64,000 bases of DNA from Paraglaciecola arctica (GTDB lineage: Bacteria > Pseudomonadota > Gammaproteobacteria > Enterobacterales > Alteromonadaceae), in NCBI RefSeq assembly GCF_018861065.1, contig NZ_JAHKQO010000016.1, positions 62,001 to 126,000 of the forward strand, read 5' to 3'. Position numbers and translations under genes: made by a program. The notes beneath the pieces were generated by a model, which had not been told where the DNA came from, did no database searches, and saw nothing but the letters and a program-made list of their open reading frames with translations. Shown piece after piece: positions 18,322 through 27,300 of this stretch (its first letter is position 1; each line of letters starts with the position of its first letter).

Positions 18322-19026
18322 ATGCAACCAGTTGCTATTCGTAATATTCAAAGAACTGATATTTCTTTGGTCGATGAACTTAGTAAAAGTGGTGTCTCAA
18401 CGGTTCATGAATCTCAAGGGCGCATTGGATTATTGAAACCTTATATGCGGCCCATTTACCCGGGGGCTCGTATTGCGGGAAATGCTGTAACTGTATTGGC
18501 ACAGCCCGGTGATAACTGGATGTTACATGTTGCTATGGAACTGTGTCAGCCCGGCGATGTATTGGTAGTGGCTTGTACAACTGATAATACCGATGGAATG
18601 TTCGGTGATCTGTTAGCCACGTCTGCACAGGCTAGGGGAGTGAGAGGTTTGATAATTGATGCTGGAGTGCGTGATATTGTTGATTTACAGGCTATGAAAT
18701 TTCCTGTGTGGTCTCGTGAGATTTGTGCCAAAGGAACAGTGAAAAATACTTTGGGGTCGGTGAATGTTCCTGTTATTTGTGCCGGTCAATTAATTAATCC
18801 TGGCGATACCGTGGTTGCAGACGATGATGGCGTCTGTGTAGTGGCGAGAAAAGCTGCTGAAACTGTAGTGGCAAATGCAAAATTACGGGAGTCCAATGAA
18901 GAACAAAAACGTCAAAAGTTGGCAGATGGCGTATTGGGGTTAGACATATATGACATGCGCCCAAGACTTAAAGAAGCTGGGTTAACCTATTATGAGTCGT
19001 TATCTGATTGGCAGAAGTCACTATAA
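18322..19026 (+). CDS. ligK: 4-carboxy-4-hydroxy-2-oxoadipate (CHA) aldolase
   Basis: 234 residues of the RraA-like class-II aldolase family. Diagnostic segments are [34 protein letters not shown], and [26 protein letters not shown] in three overlapping parts. The next segment, IDAGVRDI, holds the Arg-Asp that binds substrate and divalent metal. It splits CHA into pyruvate and oxaloacetate and often also decarboxylates oxaloacetate. It follows galD by 9 bases with AGGAG in the gap, so the two are co-transcribed. Confidence 0.9.
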   Translation: MQPVAIRNIQRTDISLVDELSKSGVSTVHESQGRIGLLKPYMRPIYPGARIAGNAVTVLAQPGDNWMLHVAMELCQPGDVLVVACTTDNTDGMFGDLLATSAQARGVRGLIIDAGVRDIVDLQAMKFPVWSREICAKGTVKNTLGSVNVPVICAGQLINPGDTVVADDDGVCVVARKAAETVVANAKLRESNEEQKRQKLADGVLGLDIYDMRPRLKEAGLTYYESLSDWQKSL

Positions 19027-19044
19027 CTGCGATCATAGCTAAAA

Positions 19045-19380
19045 ATGCAGCAATTGTTTAAGTTCTTCTCTAGGTTTCGTTTTAAGAGTAAATCTAAAAA
19101 AAAGATCATTATATTAGGCACCGAATACCCAGAATTTAAGTTATATAAATTGCTGCAATCTAAGGGAAACACAGTATTATTTTTTATTTCTGAAGATCCT
19201 TGGAAATACAATAGTCGGATTGAAGATGCTTTTTGTCGATGTCCTGATGAGCTTTTTTCACTTTGCGATAAGTATAAAATTGATTGTGTTTATTATTGTG
19301 AACATTCCTGGTTAGGCAAAGTTTCTGCTATTCCCCCAACATGCTCCCTATTGCAATATGAGTTTAACGTACATGATTGA
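19045..19380 (+). CDS. Small protein of unknown function in the second lig operon
   Basis: 111 residues: a very basic N-terminus (FRFKSKSKKK), then KIIILGTEYPEFKLYKLL and a series of cysteines (CRCPDELFSLC, IDCVYYCEHS, PPTCSLL). The beta-alpha start resembles the first strand and helix of a Rossmann-like fold, but the protein is too short for a complete one. No good ribosome-binding site precedes the ATG. It lies between ligK and a TauE/SafE permease with no spurious overlap, which favours a real gene. I do not recognise the family. Confidence 0.5.
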   Translation: MQQLFKFFSRFRFKSKSKKKIIILGTEYPEFKLYKLLQSKGNTVLFFISEDPWKYNSRIEDAFCRCPDELFSLCDKYKIDCVYYCEHSWLGKVSAIPPTCSLLQYEFNVHD

Positions 19381-19408
19381 TGCATCTGAGATTCATTACT
19401 GAAAACTC

Positions 19409-20131
19409 ATGACTGAACTTTTGGTTATTACATTGGGATGTTTTCTCGCGGCCTTTATAAATGCCGCTTTTGCTACTGGTGGTGTGTATATTATGTTGGC
19501 TTTTATGTCAGCTGTTTTACCTATCACTATTACTATTCAATTATTACCCGCTTTTGCCCTTCCATCGTTGTTAGCGCGTATATTGCTATTTTGGCAACAT
19601 ATTGATTGGAAAATTGCTAAGTCATTTTTTGGGGGAGCTGTAATCGGGGTTTTTTTGGGTGGACAAATTTTCGTTAATTTAAGTGAAGGTTATATTTGTT
19701 TATTGATTGGATGTTTAATACTGCTTTTTACTTGGGCCCCTCACATTAGCTTACCTTTACCTAAATCTAACGTGTTTTTATTCGCTGGTACTGTCCATTC
19801 CTTTATTGGGACGTTATTCGGAATAGGCGGCATAATACAATCTTTGGTGGTAAGAACTGAGTTGATAAAAGCCCAAGTCACAGGCACGCTAGCGGCTTGT
19901 TTGTTTTCTATGGGTTTACTTAAATTGACCAGTTACCTGGTAAATGGTTTTTCTTATGAAATTTATTGGTTGCATATTTGTGCTGCTATTGCAGCGGGGT
20001 TTATTGGAGCGTGGTTAGGAAAGCGCACTTCTATTGCTATTTCAGATAAACTTTTTCGCAATATATTTAAGATCATTACTACCTTAGTTGCAGGACGGTT
20101 GTTGTTTAAGGCCGTAGTTGCATTAAATTGA
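19409..20131 (+). CDS. TauE/SafE family membrane permease
   Basis: 240 residues with about seven or eight hydrophobic segments. The family hallmark is repeated halves with small-residue-rich helices: AAFINAAFATGGVYIMLAF near the N-terminus and FIGTLFGIGGIIQSLVV in the middle. TauE/SafE proteins are anion exporters or importers for sulfite, sulfoacetate and organic acids. Between ligK and ligJ the most economical role is transport of an aromatic or dicarboxylic acid intermediate across the inner membrane, which is an inference. It probably belongs to the same transcript as its neighbours. Confidence 0.75.
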   Translation: MTELLVITLGCFLAAFINAAFATGGVYIMLAFMSAVLPITITIQLLPAFALPSLLARILLFWQHIDWKIAKSFFGGAVIGVFLGGQIFVNLSEGYICLLIGCLILLFTWAPHISLPLPKSNVFLFAGTVHSFIGTLFGIGGIIQSLVVRTELIKAQVTGTLAACLFSMGLLKLTSYLVNGFSYEIYWLHICAAIAAGFIGAWLGKRTSIAISDKLFRNIFKIITTLVAGRLLFKAVVALN

Positions 20132-20231
20132 ACTGAGAACTTTTACTTATGGAAAAGCAAATAATTTGCATTGGTTAAGGTACGAGTAAATTCATATGCT
20201 AGGCCTACTATTATACAAGAGTAGGTAGATT

Positions 20232-21257
20232 ATGATTATCGATTGTCATGGCCACTATACAACAGCTCCAGTGCAATTAGGTGAGTATAGAGATAAACAA
20301 AAACTAGAATTAGCCGCTAATGCTGACTGTTCACATGAAAAAGGTGATTTGAGAATTTCTGATGATGAATTACGCCACAGTGTTGAAGGTGCGCAATTAA
20401 AATTACAACAAGAGCGTGGCACAGACGTCACCATTTTTTCGCCACGAGCCAGTTGGATGGGGCACCATATTGGTAATGCCAACACCAGCAAATATTGGAC
20501 AGAACATTGTAACGAGCTGATTTATCGCTTAACTCAACTTTATCCAGATAACTTTATTGGTGCTTGTCAGTTACCCCAGATCCCTAATGGCAGTTTAGAC
20601 AACAGTATTAAAGAGTTAGAACGTTGTATTAATGAGTTTGGTTTTGTGGGGTGTAATCTAAATTTAGACCCTTCCGGTGGACATTGGGATTCTCCACCTT
20701 TGGGTGATAAATACTGGTATCCATTCTATGAAAAAATGGTTGAGTTAGATGTACCGGCCATGATCCATGTAAGTGGCTGTTGTAATCCAGCATTTCACGC
20801 CACTGGGTCATATTATTTGAGTGCAGATACCACGGCTTTTATGCAGTTAATGACCTCATCTGTTTGCCAAGACTTCCCAACTATCAAGTTTATCATCCCA
20901 CACGGAGGTGGTGCTGTGCCATTTCATTGGGGGCGATTTAGAGGCTTGGCAGATATGATGAAGCTTCCTTCTTTGGACGAATTGCTAATGAATAATGTCT
21001 TTTTTGATACATGCGTTTATCATCAACCTGGGATTGATTTATTAGTAGATGTTATTCCTACCAAAAATATTTTATTTGCGTCTGAAATGATTGGCGCTGT
21101 TCGCGGTATTGATCCACAAACAGGGTATTATTTTGATGATACAAAACGTTATGTTGAAAATAATCAAAAATTAACACCCCAACAAAAACAGGCTATTTTT
21201 TCAGGCAACGCAATACATGTCTTTAGTCGTCTACAAGATAAGTTGGGAGGGAAATAA
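20232..21257 (+). CDS. ligJ: 4-oxalomesaconate hydratase
   Basis: 341 residues, the same length as LigJ of SYK-6, and recognisable all along: MIIDCHGHYTTAP (metal ligands His6 and His8), FSPRASWMGHHIGN, NLDPSGGHWDSPPL, FIIPHGGGAVPFHWGRFRG, CVYHQPGIDLL and FASEMIGAVRGIDPQTG. It adds water to 4-oxalomesaconate to give 4-carboxy-4-hydroxy-2-oxoadipate, using a zinc-dependent amidohydrolase fold. It is followed without any gap by an aldehyde dehydrogenase gene whose ribosome-binding site lies inside the ligJ 3' end. Confidence 0.95.
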   Translation: MIIDCHGHYTTAPVQLGEYRDKQKLELAANADCSHEKGDLRISDDELRHSVEGAQLKLQQERGTDVTIFSPRASWMGHHIGNANTSKYWTEHCNELIYRLTQLYPDNFIGACQLPQIPNGSLDNSIKELERCINEFGFVGCNLNLDPSGGHWDSPPLGDKYWYPFYEKMVELDVPAMIHVSGCCNPAFHATGSYYLSADTTAFMQLMTSSVCQDFPTIKFIIPHGGGAVPFHWGRFRGLADMMKLPSLDELLMNNVFFDTCVYHQPGIDLLVDVIPTKNILFASEMIGAVRGIDPQTGYYFDDTKRYVENNQKLTPQQKQAIFSGNAIHVFSRLQDKLGGK

Positions 21258-22700
21258 ATGAGCCATTATCAACTTTTTATTAATGGGCAATATCAGGCTG
21301 CTTCGTCAGGCAAAACGGATAAGAGCATTAACCCTGCAACAGGTGAGGTATTTGCTACCGTAGAATTAGCTAGTGCTGAGGATGCGGTTGCGGCGGTTGA
21401 TTCAGCTGATCAGGCATTTAAAAGTTGGAAAGATACATTACCATCGTACCGAGAAATGATCCTCCTTAAAGCCGCTGAGGTTATGACGGCAAGATCGGCT
21501 GAGCTAAAAGATATTCTCATTGATGAAGGTGGCTCTACTATGCTTAAGGCCGGTTATGAGGTGACCCATACTCCAGCATTTTTGCGTAGTATGGCAGGAG
21601 AGTGTCGTAGAGTGACAGGTGAGACTTATGCGTCTGATTACCCAGGTGTGAAGTCTTATTCGATTCGCCGCCCTTTAGGTGTGGTGTTAGCCATTTCACC
21701 TTTTAATTTCCCATTATTATTAGGCATTAGAAAAATTGGTTGGGCAATTGCTGCTGGGAATACAGTGGTTTTAAAACCATCGGAAGCGACCCCAGTTATA
21801 GCTTTAAAAATTGCCGAAATCTTTACTGAGGCAGGGTTACCCCCAGGCGTTTTAAATGTTACCCCAGCACATGGTGCTGACTTAAAAGATACCTTAATAA
21901 AAAATGCAAAAGTGAAAAAGGTTACATTTACTGGCTCTACGAAAGTAGGTCGTAGTATTGCTGTTAGTTGCGCGAAATATGGCAAACCTATTACATTAGA
22001 AATGGGCGGTAAAAATCCCCTTGTAGTGTTAAATGATGCTGATATCGACTATGCAGTAAATGCTGCCGCATTTAGTAACTTTATGAACCAAGGGCAAGTT
22101 TGCATGACAGGCTCTAGAGTCATAGTTGAAGCGGGTATTTATGACGAATTCGTGGCTAAATTCACTAGTAAGGTGCAAGGAATTAAGTTTGGTAACCCTA
22201 GAGAGCCAGGAGTGATAGTTGGGCCTTTGATCCGCTCTACGCAGCCTGCATTTATACAAGATCAAGTTGAAAAATCTGTATCTGATGGAGCGAAAATCAC
22301 TGTTGGGGGAAGCTTTAATGGCAATGTTTATCGGCCTACTGTTGTTGCTGATGTAACAGAAGATATGGCGCTGTTTTCAACTGAATGCTTTGGTCCTGTG
22401 GCTTCTGTTATCAAAGCTAATGATGCAGAGCATGCTTTAGCATTAGCTAATAACAGTTGTTATGGCTTAACATCTGCGGTTCTTACTAACGACTTACAAA
22501 AGACTTTGTATTTTGTTGAAAATTTAGAAAGTGGCATGGTGCATATTAATGGCCCCACTATTCGAGATGAAACGACGATCCCCTTTGGTGGAGTAAAAGA
22601 CAGCGGAATGGGCAGAGAAGGCGGTCAATTTGCCATGAATGAATTTACTGAGCTTAAATGGGTAACTATTCAAACCGGTCAACAGAAGTTTCCTTTTTAG
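21258..22700 (+). CDS. Aldehyde dehydrogenase, vanillin/benzaldehyde dehydrogenase type
   Basis: 480 residues of the NAD(P)-dependent ALDH superfamily. Motifs: SPFNFPLLLG (about 146-155), FTGSTKVG (about 228), the general-base Glu in LEMGGKNP (about 250), the nucleophilic Cys in GQVCMTGSR (about 284), and ECFGPV near 376. The early block GGSTMLKAGYEV and the CRRVTGETY segment place it near vanillin and benzaldehyde dehydrogenases. It could oxidise vanillin, protocatechualdehyde or p-hydroxybenzaldehyde to the acid that feeds LigAB. It starts one base after the ligJ stop codon with GGGAGG upstream and ends the operon. Confidence 0.82.
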   Translation: MSHYQLFINGQYQAASSGKTDKSINPATGEVFATVELASAEDAVAAVDSADQAFKSWKDTLPSYREMILLKAAEVMTARSAELKDILIDEGGSTMLKAGYEVTHTPAFLRSMAGECRRVTGETYASDYPGVKSYSIRRPLGVVLAISPFNFPLLLGIRKIGWAIAAGNTVVLKPSEATPVIALKIAEIFTEAGLPPGVLNVTPAHGADLKDTLIKNAKVKKVTFTGSTKVGRSIAVSCAKYGKPITLEMGGKNPLVVLNDADIDYAVNAAAFSNFMNQGQVCMTGSRVIVEAGIYDEFVAKFTSKVQGIKFGNPREPGVIVGPLIRSTQPAFIQDQVEKSVSDGAKITVGGSFNGNVYRPTVVADVTEDMALFSTECFGPVASVIKANDAEHALALANNSCYGLTSAVLTNDLQKTLYFVENLESGMVHINGPTIRDETTIPFGGVKDSGMGREGGQFAMNEFTELKWVTIQTGQQKFPF

Positions 22701-22705
22701 TTTGT

Positions 22706-22735
22706 CGTGGCCAAATCGTTTTGGTCACGTTTTTT
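22706..22735 (+). terminator. Rho-independent terminator of the ligJ-aldehyde dehydrogenase operon
   Basis: CGTGGCCAAA (22706-22715) pairs with TTTGGTCACG (22720-22729) with one G-U pair, then TTTTTT. Confidence 0.85.
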
Positions 22736-23149
22736 AGTGGGTACTTTCAACATCTACTTCCTTGATTTTATCTATCACATTTACTTCATCTACCTGCAAT
22801 TACATGTGCTGTTATCAACTGTCGATGCAGACCTTACTATATCTCTAGAACTCGTTAACTTTTTAACTAGTTAAAGTCTTGAGCCTTAGATCATTGATTT
22901 AGTTTAGATACACACATAGTCAGCTTTGCGTAAGGTTTTTCTGAAATCTATATTTCTTCATTTAAGGGTAAATGACTCAGTCGCCACTCTAAATGCATTT
23001 TAAGATTCTTGATTGAGCAGTCCTAACCAAGTAGTCGCTCTCCATAGATAGCAGTAAAGTTCTTGTGTAATGAGTAATTTGAGGGCGTTGTTGCAGTGTC
23101 AAAGTGGTATTAATTTCCAAAATCAATTTGTACTTTGTCGCACATAAAA
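22736..23149. other. Gene-free stretch between convergent catabolic genes
   Basis: About 410 bases between two terminators of convergent transcripts. I see no gene, repeat or promoter-like structure that stands out. Confidence 0.5.
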
Positions 23150-23178
23150 AAGCGGCTATGAATTATTCATAACCGCTT
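23150..23178 (-). terminator. Rho-independent terminator of the MFS gene
   Basis: AAGCGGCTATGAAT (23150-23163) and ATTCATAACCGCTT (23165-23178) form a 14-bp stem with one wobble. On the minus strand a T-run (TTTTT) follows. Confidence 0.8.
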
Positions 23179-23200
23179 CGGATGAAGATCCAACTAAGGT

Positions 23201-24421
23201 TTAAGCGTTGTTACCCAGTTTTTCTTTTTCTGGATATTTACCCATTAGTAGAAATAAAATAATACATAAGACCAAGGCTACAATAGAAACCGTAAGAATG
23301 GTGTCGTAACCTTGTGCTTGGCCAACACCGCCGTAGATGGGGGGAGCAATACCCGCACCAACGCCAAAGAAAGCAAATATACAACCAAATACACGTGAGT
23401 AATACCTAGGCCCAAAATACTTACTGGTTAAATAGGCTAATAAGTCTAATTCTGCACCTGCTGCCAAACCTAAAGTTAACGCAACTAATACCGCGACCAG
23501 AATAGAACCAGGCATATTAATCAACAGTAAAATGGCGATGATGGGTAAAAAGAAAACTCCAGCGGCAACCGCAGGCGCCCAAAATTTGTCTACCAGTACG
23601 CCTACTAATAAACGACCCGTCATAATAGTTAGCCCAAGTACTGACGCCACCCAAGCTATAGTGGAATTATCTAAGCCTTTGCCTAATAAAATGGTTTTAA
23701 AATTAGACAGTAGGCCCACTATAATCAGGGCAGTCAAAAAGATAACGGTGCCTAACATCCAAAATTGTTTGGTTTTTATAGCGTCACTTCTACTTATACC
23801 CCAGCTCATTGCTGCCGGTTGATTATTCTGTGTCTCTTTCGAGGCCTGCTTGGGTTTAAACAATGCAATAACTAAGGGTAAGGAAACGGCTAATGCCCCT
23901 AAGCCTATAGCTTGGTATGCGGTTCTCCAGCCATAACTTTCAATTAAAAAAGTAGCAACAGGGGGCAATATCAAGGCACCAATACCTGTCCCTGTCATGG
24001 TAATACCAATGGCTTTTCCTCGGTGCTTAACAAAATAATCGTTAAGTATTGCTGTCCATACAATAGGAAGAGAGCCAGCACCAAGAAATGAAAGCAATGC
24101 GAAACTGGCATACCAAAAAACAAGTGAACCATCGTTAAAAGAAATAACGACGTAACCGATTGCGTGGCCTACAAGCCCGATTATTCCAAGTAGGCGTATG
24201 CCATATTTGCCCGCTAAACTACCAATAAGCGGACCGAAAAAAAGGCCCATACACATTAAAACAGTATAACTTAGAAAAAACTGCTGGCTACTCCAGCCAA
24301 ATTCAGCGGTAACTGCACCTACAAAAAATCCCTGAGTGTAGTTTGTCGCAGTCATTAAGCCACACATGGTACCCAAAGTTGCCGCTAATAACGGTCCCCA
24401 ACCTTTTTTAAATTCTTCCAC
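23201..24421 (-). CDS. Major facilitator superfamily transporter (OFA/monocarboxylate-like)
   Basis: About 406 residues with 12 hydrophobic segments. The start is one of two adjacent GTG codons (24424 or 24421); GAGG is 6 bases upstream of the second. Features include the N-terminal MTATNYTQGFFVGAV, GPLIGSLAGKYGIRLLG as the loop-2/3 signature, and a central loop rich in Lys/Gln. The type resembles oxalate/formate and monocarboxylate porters. At the far end of the aromatic cluster it is a good candidate for uptake of protocatechuate, vanillate or a related acid. It is transcribed toward the lig operon and has its own promoter. Confidence 0.78.
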   Translation of the reverse strand: MEEFKKGWGPLLAATLGTMCGLMTATNYTQGFFVGAVTAEFGWSSQQFFLSYTVLMCMGLFFGPLIGSLAGKYGIRLLGIIGLVGHAIGYVVISFNDGSLVFWYASFALLSFLGAGSLPIVWTAILNDYFVKHRGKAIGITMTGTGIGALILPPVATFLIESYGWRTAYQAIGLGALAVSLPLVIALFKPKQASKETQNNQPAAMSWGISRSDAIKTKQFWMLGTVIFLTALIIVGLLSNFKTILLGKGLDNSTIAWVASVLGLTIMTGRLLVGVLVDKFWAPAVAAGVFFLPIIAILLLINMPGSILVAVLVALTLGLAAGAELDLLAYLTSKYFGPRYYSRVFGCIFAFFGVGAGIAPPIYGGVGQAQGYDTILTVSIVALVLCIILFLLMGKYPEKEKLGNNA

Positions 24422-24424
24422 CAC

Positions 24425-24771
24425 GAACCTCGATAGTTTATATAAATGTTATTATTTTGTTATATTACAGAGGTTTGTTAGAAGGTTAGTAGAAAAAAGA
24501 TTGAGTCCCAATCACTATTTGTTAAACCTAAATTTAATTCGTTGAAGCGATAAGCAATCATATGCTTAGCCTCATCACTCTAGCGGGATCTGTAGATGTT
24601 TTTGCCTATAATCCGGTATTTTCAATTTAGTCCAATAAATTGAATAGCGATCTTATTATTAACAACGCAGTGACTGAGTCACAAGTATGAGGGCTGGCAA
24701 GGACGATTTTCTTGTTTTTCTACGATAGATATATTGACAGCTTTAACCTGTGAAACTTTCCGAAGCAATTG
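24425..24771. other. Gene-free stretch upstream of the MFS gene
   Basis: About 350 bases, which should carry the MFS promoter. No further gene was seen; its left end adjoins the MFS start and its right end adjoins the dispersed repeat. Confidence 0.45.
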
Positions 24772-24831
24772 AATGGTTCCTAGGTAGACTTATTGCTCTT
24801 AAAGTAAAGTAAAATTGAGCGCTGCATTCAC
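24772..24831. repeat. Dispersed repeat, copy 2 (first copy at 1124-1183)
   Basis: Starts AATGGTTCCTAGGTAG and contains GCTCTTAAAGTAAAGTAAAA. The right half codes, on the minus strand, for the last residues of the gene at 24799-25128, while the left half is downstream of its stop codon. See copy 1. Confidence 0.6.
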
Positions 24832-25128
24832 CGTCTCTTTAACCGCATCTAAGGCCGCATTGAGTGCTTGTTCTGCCATAAGTTCAGTCATGCCTTGTAC
24901 TGATAACAGCACTGCTTGAGTGGCGTTACGTTGCATTTGGTGCATTAATTTGGCTTGTTCGTCAGAAATTTGTTGAGTGAACTTGAGCTTTTCAATTAAT
25001 ACCAAGTTTTCGGCCAGTTTTTTAGCTTCTTGTTCTGCATAATCTTTAATTTGTGGCCAGTTTTCGGCTACTTGGCCTTTAGCGGCAGTGAGCATTGCTT
25101 GGCTGAGTTGTTCTAGATCTAGTGACAT
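24799..25128 (-). CDS. Small helical protein, phasin-like, function unknown
   Basis: 109 residues, almost entirely amphipathic helix (QAMLTAAKGQVAENWPQIKD, EQAKLMHQMQRNATQAVLLS) with no signal peptide. The composition and length resemble phasin-like or coiled-coil accessory proteins, but no defining motif is present. It lies 11 bases downstream of a lipoprotein gene on the same strand, so the two are probably one operon. The last eight codons and the downstream DNA belong to a repeat also present at 1124-1183. Confidence 0.65.
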   Translation of the reverse strand: MSLDLEQLSQAMLTAAKGQVAENWPQIKDYAEQEAKKLAENLVLIEKLKFTQQISDEQAKLMHQMQRNATQAVLLSVQGMTELMAEQALNAALDAVKETVNAALNFTLL

Positions 25129-25139
25129 ATCCGTTCTCG

Positions 25140-25592
25140 CTATTTAACTTGGCGCTTTTTAGCGAGCTCAAATTTTAAGATCGCAGTGAAAATACTTTCA
25201 AAATTAGAACGATTAAAGGTAATCATTCCCCCAGGCATACAACTATTGCTACTGTCTTGAGTTTGGTGAAGTTTATTAAGCAACAACAAGTTTTCTTCAA
25301 ATAAATCCAATTGTTTCAAGGTAATATCATTATTGGGAATAGCCTTGGCACGTATTTTTAGGGCTCGCACATCCACTAAACTTTGTTGATAAAATAATGC
25401 ATGCTCAGTTGATAAACATTCTGGAATCTGTTGTTGCTCTAAGGTCGTTAAGAACGTTTCTGTTTTACGGTGTAATTGAGTCACACCTTGATCTATTTGT
25501 GCATCGTATTCGCTGACCCATTTAACGTTACAGGCGCTAAATAGAATAAATAAACAAAATATACAGCTGCCTTGAAGTCTTGTTTGAAACAT
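25140..25592 (-). CDS. Putative lipoprotein of unknown function
   Basis: 150 residues. A short N-terminus with GSCIFCLFILFSAC gives a lipobox ending at Cys21 (FSAC), so the mature protein should be lipid-anchored. The rest is mostly helical (LHRKTETFLTTLEQQ, LKQLDLFEENLLLLNKL) with two further cysteines. No family recognised. It precedes the small helical protein at 24799-25128 by 11 bases and the two were probably inherited together. Confidence 0.68.
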   Translation of the reverse strand: MFQTRLQGSCIFCLFILFSACNVKWVSEYDAQIDQGVTQLHRKTETFLTTLEQQQIPECLSTEHALFYQQSLVDVRALKIRAKAIPNNDITLKQLDLFEENLLLLNKLHQTQDSSNSCMPGGMITFNRSNFESIFTAILKFELAKKRQVK

Positions 25593-25892
25593 GGTGCTAA
25601 GTCGTAAATAAGGTTAACTGGTGTATAGCATAGAACATATAGGTTGTTGTTTGGGGATTATTATTTGCCATCAGTGTGCTTTTGGAAACAAAAACACTGT
25701 AAAATTTCAACCTATAATGTAATCACTCAAAAAGTAATTCGTAGAGTGCTCTTTTATATAAAGTCGCAAAAAATTTGAATGATTAGAAAAACTTGTTACC
25801 AGCGCGCAAATTCTGACCAACTGGTCTGTTTGTTGTTTGTAACGGTGTCACAAATCTGTAATATAAATGTTATGTGTTGTTTGGGGGTTGCT

Positions 25893-26255
25893 ATGAGTTT
25901 TTCGGTAAGTATAGAAGACGATCATGTATACGTTAAATTTTCAGGTGTAGTAGACGGATTAGACATGGTTCGCTTAACAGCAGATCAAGAATACATTGAT
26001 AACATGAGGCGTATGCAGAATGTGATCTATGATTTTAGATTGAGCGAAGAAGTCTCTTTGGGCGAAGCTGATTTAAAGGAAATCGTTTTAATGTCCAATT
26101 TGGAGTCTAACTTTACTGAAAAAGCGAATATTGTGATTATTCCAAAAACAATCGAGGGTCACGCACTTATAGCCGCTTATGGCCTAGCAATTAAAACCCC
26201 TGAATGGAATGTACAAGCTGCGCAAAACTATGAAGAAGCATTATCCAAAATCTAA
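25893..26255 (+). CDS. STAS/SpoIIAA-like small protein
   Basis: 120 residues from ATG 25893, which has GGGGG about 7 bases upstream; the frame is open from an ATG at 25779 but that extension has unlikely sequence. The pattern FSVSIEDDHVYVKFSGVVDGLDM, then VIYDFRLSEEVSLGEADLKE, then ANIVIIPKTIEGHALIAAYG alternates strand and helix as in STAS/SpoIIAA-like domains. A phosphorylatable Ser of the DSSG type is absent, so a simple anti-anti-sigma role is not supported. The partner is unknown. Confidence 0.6.
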   Translation: MSFSVSIEDDHVYVKFSGVVDGLDMVRLTADQEYIDNMRRMQNVIYDFRLSEEVSLGEADLKEIVLMSNLESNFTEKANIVIIPKTIEGHALIAAYGLAIKTPEWNVQAAQNYEEALSKI

Positions 26256-26369
26256 CTAATAAAACTAAGTTAAGGTTTTGTATTTACTATAAATCATTCA
26301 AAAAATCACATTGATCGAATTCATCTATTATCCACATATCAATTATCTCGGTTCTTTTATTAATTAAAC

Positions 26370-26397
26370 TTGCATAACTGCTGCAAATCCGTAAAAT
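26370..26397 (+). promoter_or_regulatory. Probable promoter of the rpsP operon
   Basis: TTGCAT (26370-26375) and TAAAAT (26392-26397) are separated by 16 bases, preceded by an AT-rich tract that could serve as an UP element. It lies about 85 bases upstream of rpsP. Confidence 0.5.
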
Positions 26398-26482
26398 ACG
26401 GCGGCCTTTTATCTGGCTAAAAACTGTCAGAATTAAAGGTAAATTAAGTTAACGTTAACGCTACAACGAGTTTGAGGCATAT

Positions 26483-26734
26483 ATGGTTACTATTCGTTTA
26501 CAGCGTGGTGGCGCTAAAAAGCGTCCATTTTATCAAGTAGTGGTTGCAGACAGTCGTCGTTCACGCGATGGTCGTTTCATTGAAAATATCGGTTTTTTCA
26601 ATCCAACTGCACAGGGCCAAGAAGAGCGTTTACGCTTAGACTTAGGTCGTGTTGAGCATTGGGTTGGGGTAGGCGCAGGCTTATCTGACCGTGTTGCACG
26701 CTTGGTAAAAGATGCACAAAAAACTGCTGCTTAA
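26483..26734 (+). CDS. rpsP: 30S ribosomal protein S16
   Basis: 83 residues, matching bS16 from [20 protein letters not shown] through [19 protein letters not shown] to VARLVKDAQ. It helps assemble the small ribosomal subunit. It is the first gene of the conserved rpsP-rimM-trmD-rplS operon; the order is the normal one for Gammaproteobacteria. Confidence 0.98.
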   Translation: MVTIRLQRGGAKKRPFYQVVVADSRRSRDGRFIENIGFFNPTAQGQEERLRLDLGRVEHWVGVGAGLSDRVARLVKDAQKTAA

Positions 26735-26769
26735 TTGCAGAAGTTTAAAAAGTTTAAAGGGTTAAAACA

Positions 26770-27300
26770 ATGAGTCTTACGTCTGACACATTAGTGATTG
26801 GCAAAATCGGCGCACCTTACGGTGTTAAAGGTTGGGTCAAAATCACCTCTTATACCCATGATTTAAACGGCGTGTTTGACTACACTCCTTGGCTTTTGGG
26901 TCAAGTGCAAGAAGGCAAAGAGTACGTCGTAGACCAGTGGCGAACCCACAATAAAGGTTTAGTTGCTAAGTTGGTTGGGGTAGAAAACCGAGATGATGCT
27001 GAAAGTATCAAAAATCTCGAGATTTCTATTAAAGCAGAGATGCTACCTGAATTAGCTGACAACGATGTTTATTGGCGTGAGTTAGTCGGCATGCAAGTGG
27101 TAACTGATAAAGGTTACAACTTGGGTGTTATAAAAGAGTTATTTGAAACCGGCGCTAATGACGTGATGTTAGTCAAAGCCAACCTCAATGACGCTTTTGG
27201 TCAAAAAGAACGCATGGTTCCTTATTTGCTCGACCAAGTGGTTAAGCAAGTAGACCGGCAGGCGAAAACAGTCACAGTAGATTGGGATCCGGCATTTTAA
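26770..27300 (+). CDS. rimM: Ribosome maturation factor RimM
   Basis: 176 residues with the N-terminal RimM domain ([20 protein letters not shown], about 11-30) and the PRC-barrel C-terminal domain ([20 protein letters not shown], about 99-118). It binds S19 and is needed for 16S rRNA processing and 30S head assembly. Its stop codon TAA shares its last A with the ATG of trmD. Confidence 0.97.
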   Translation: MSLTSDTLVIGKIGAPYGVKGWVKITSYTHDLNGVFDYTPWLLGQVQEGKEYVVDQWRTHNKGLVAKLVGVENRDDAESIKNLEISIKAEMLPELADNDVYWRELVGMQVVTDKGYNLGVIKELFETGANDVMLVKANLNDAFGQKERMVPYLLDQVVKQVDRQAKTVTVDWDPAF

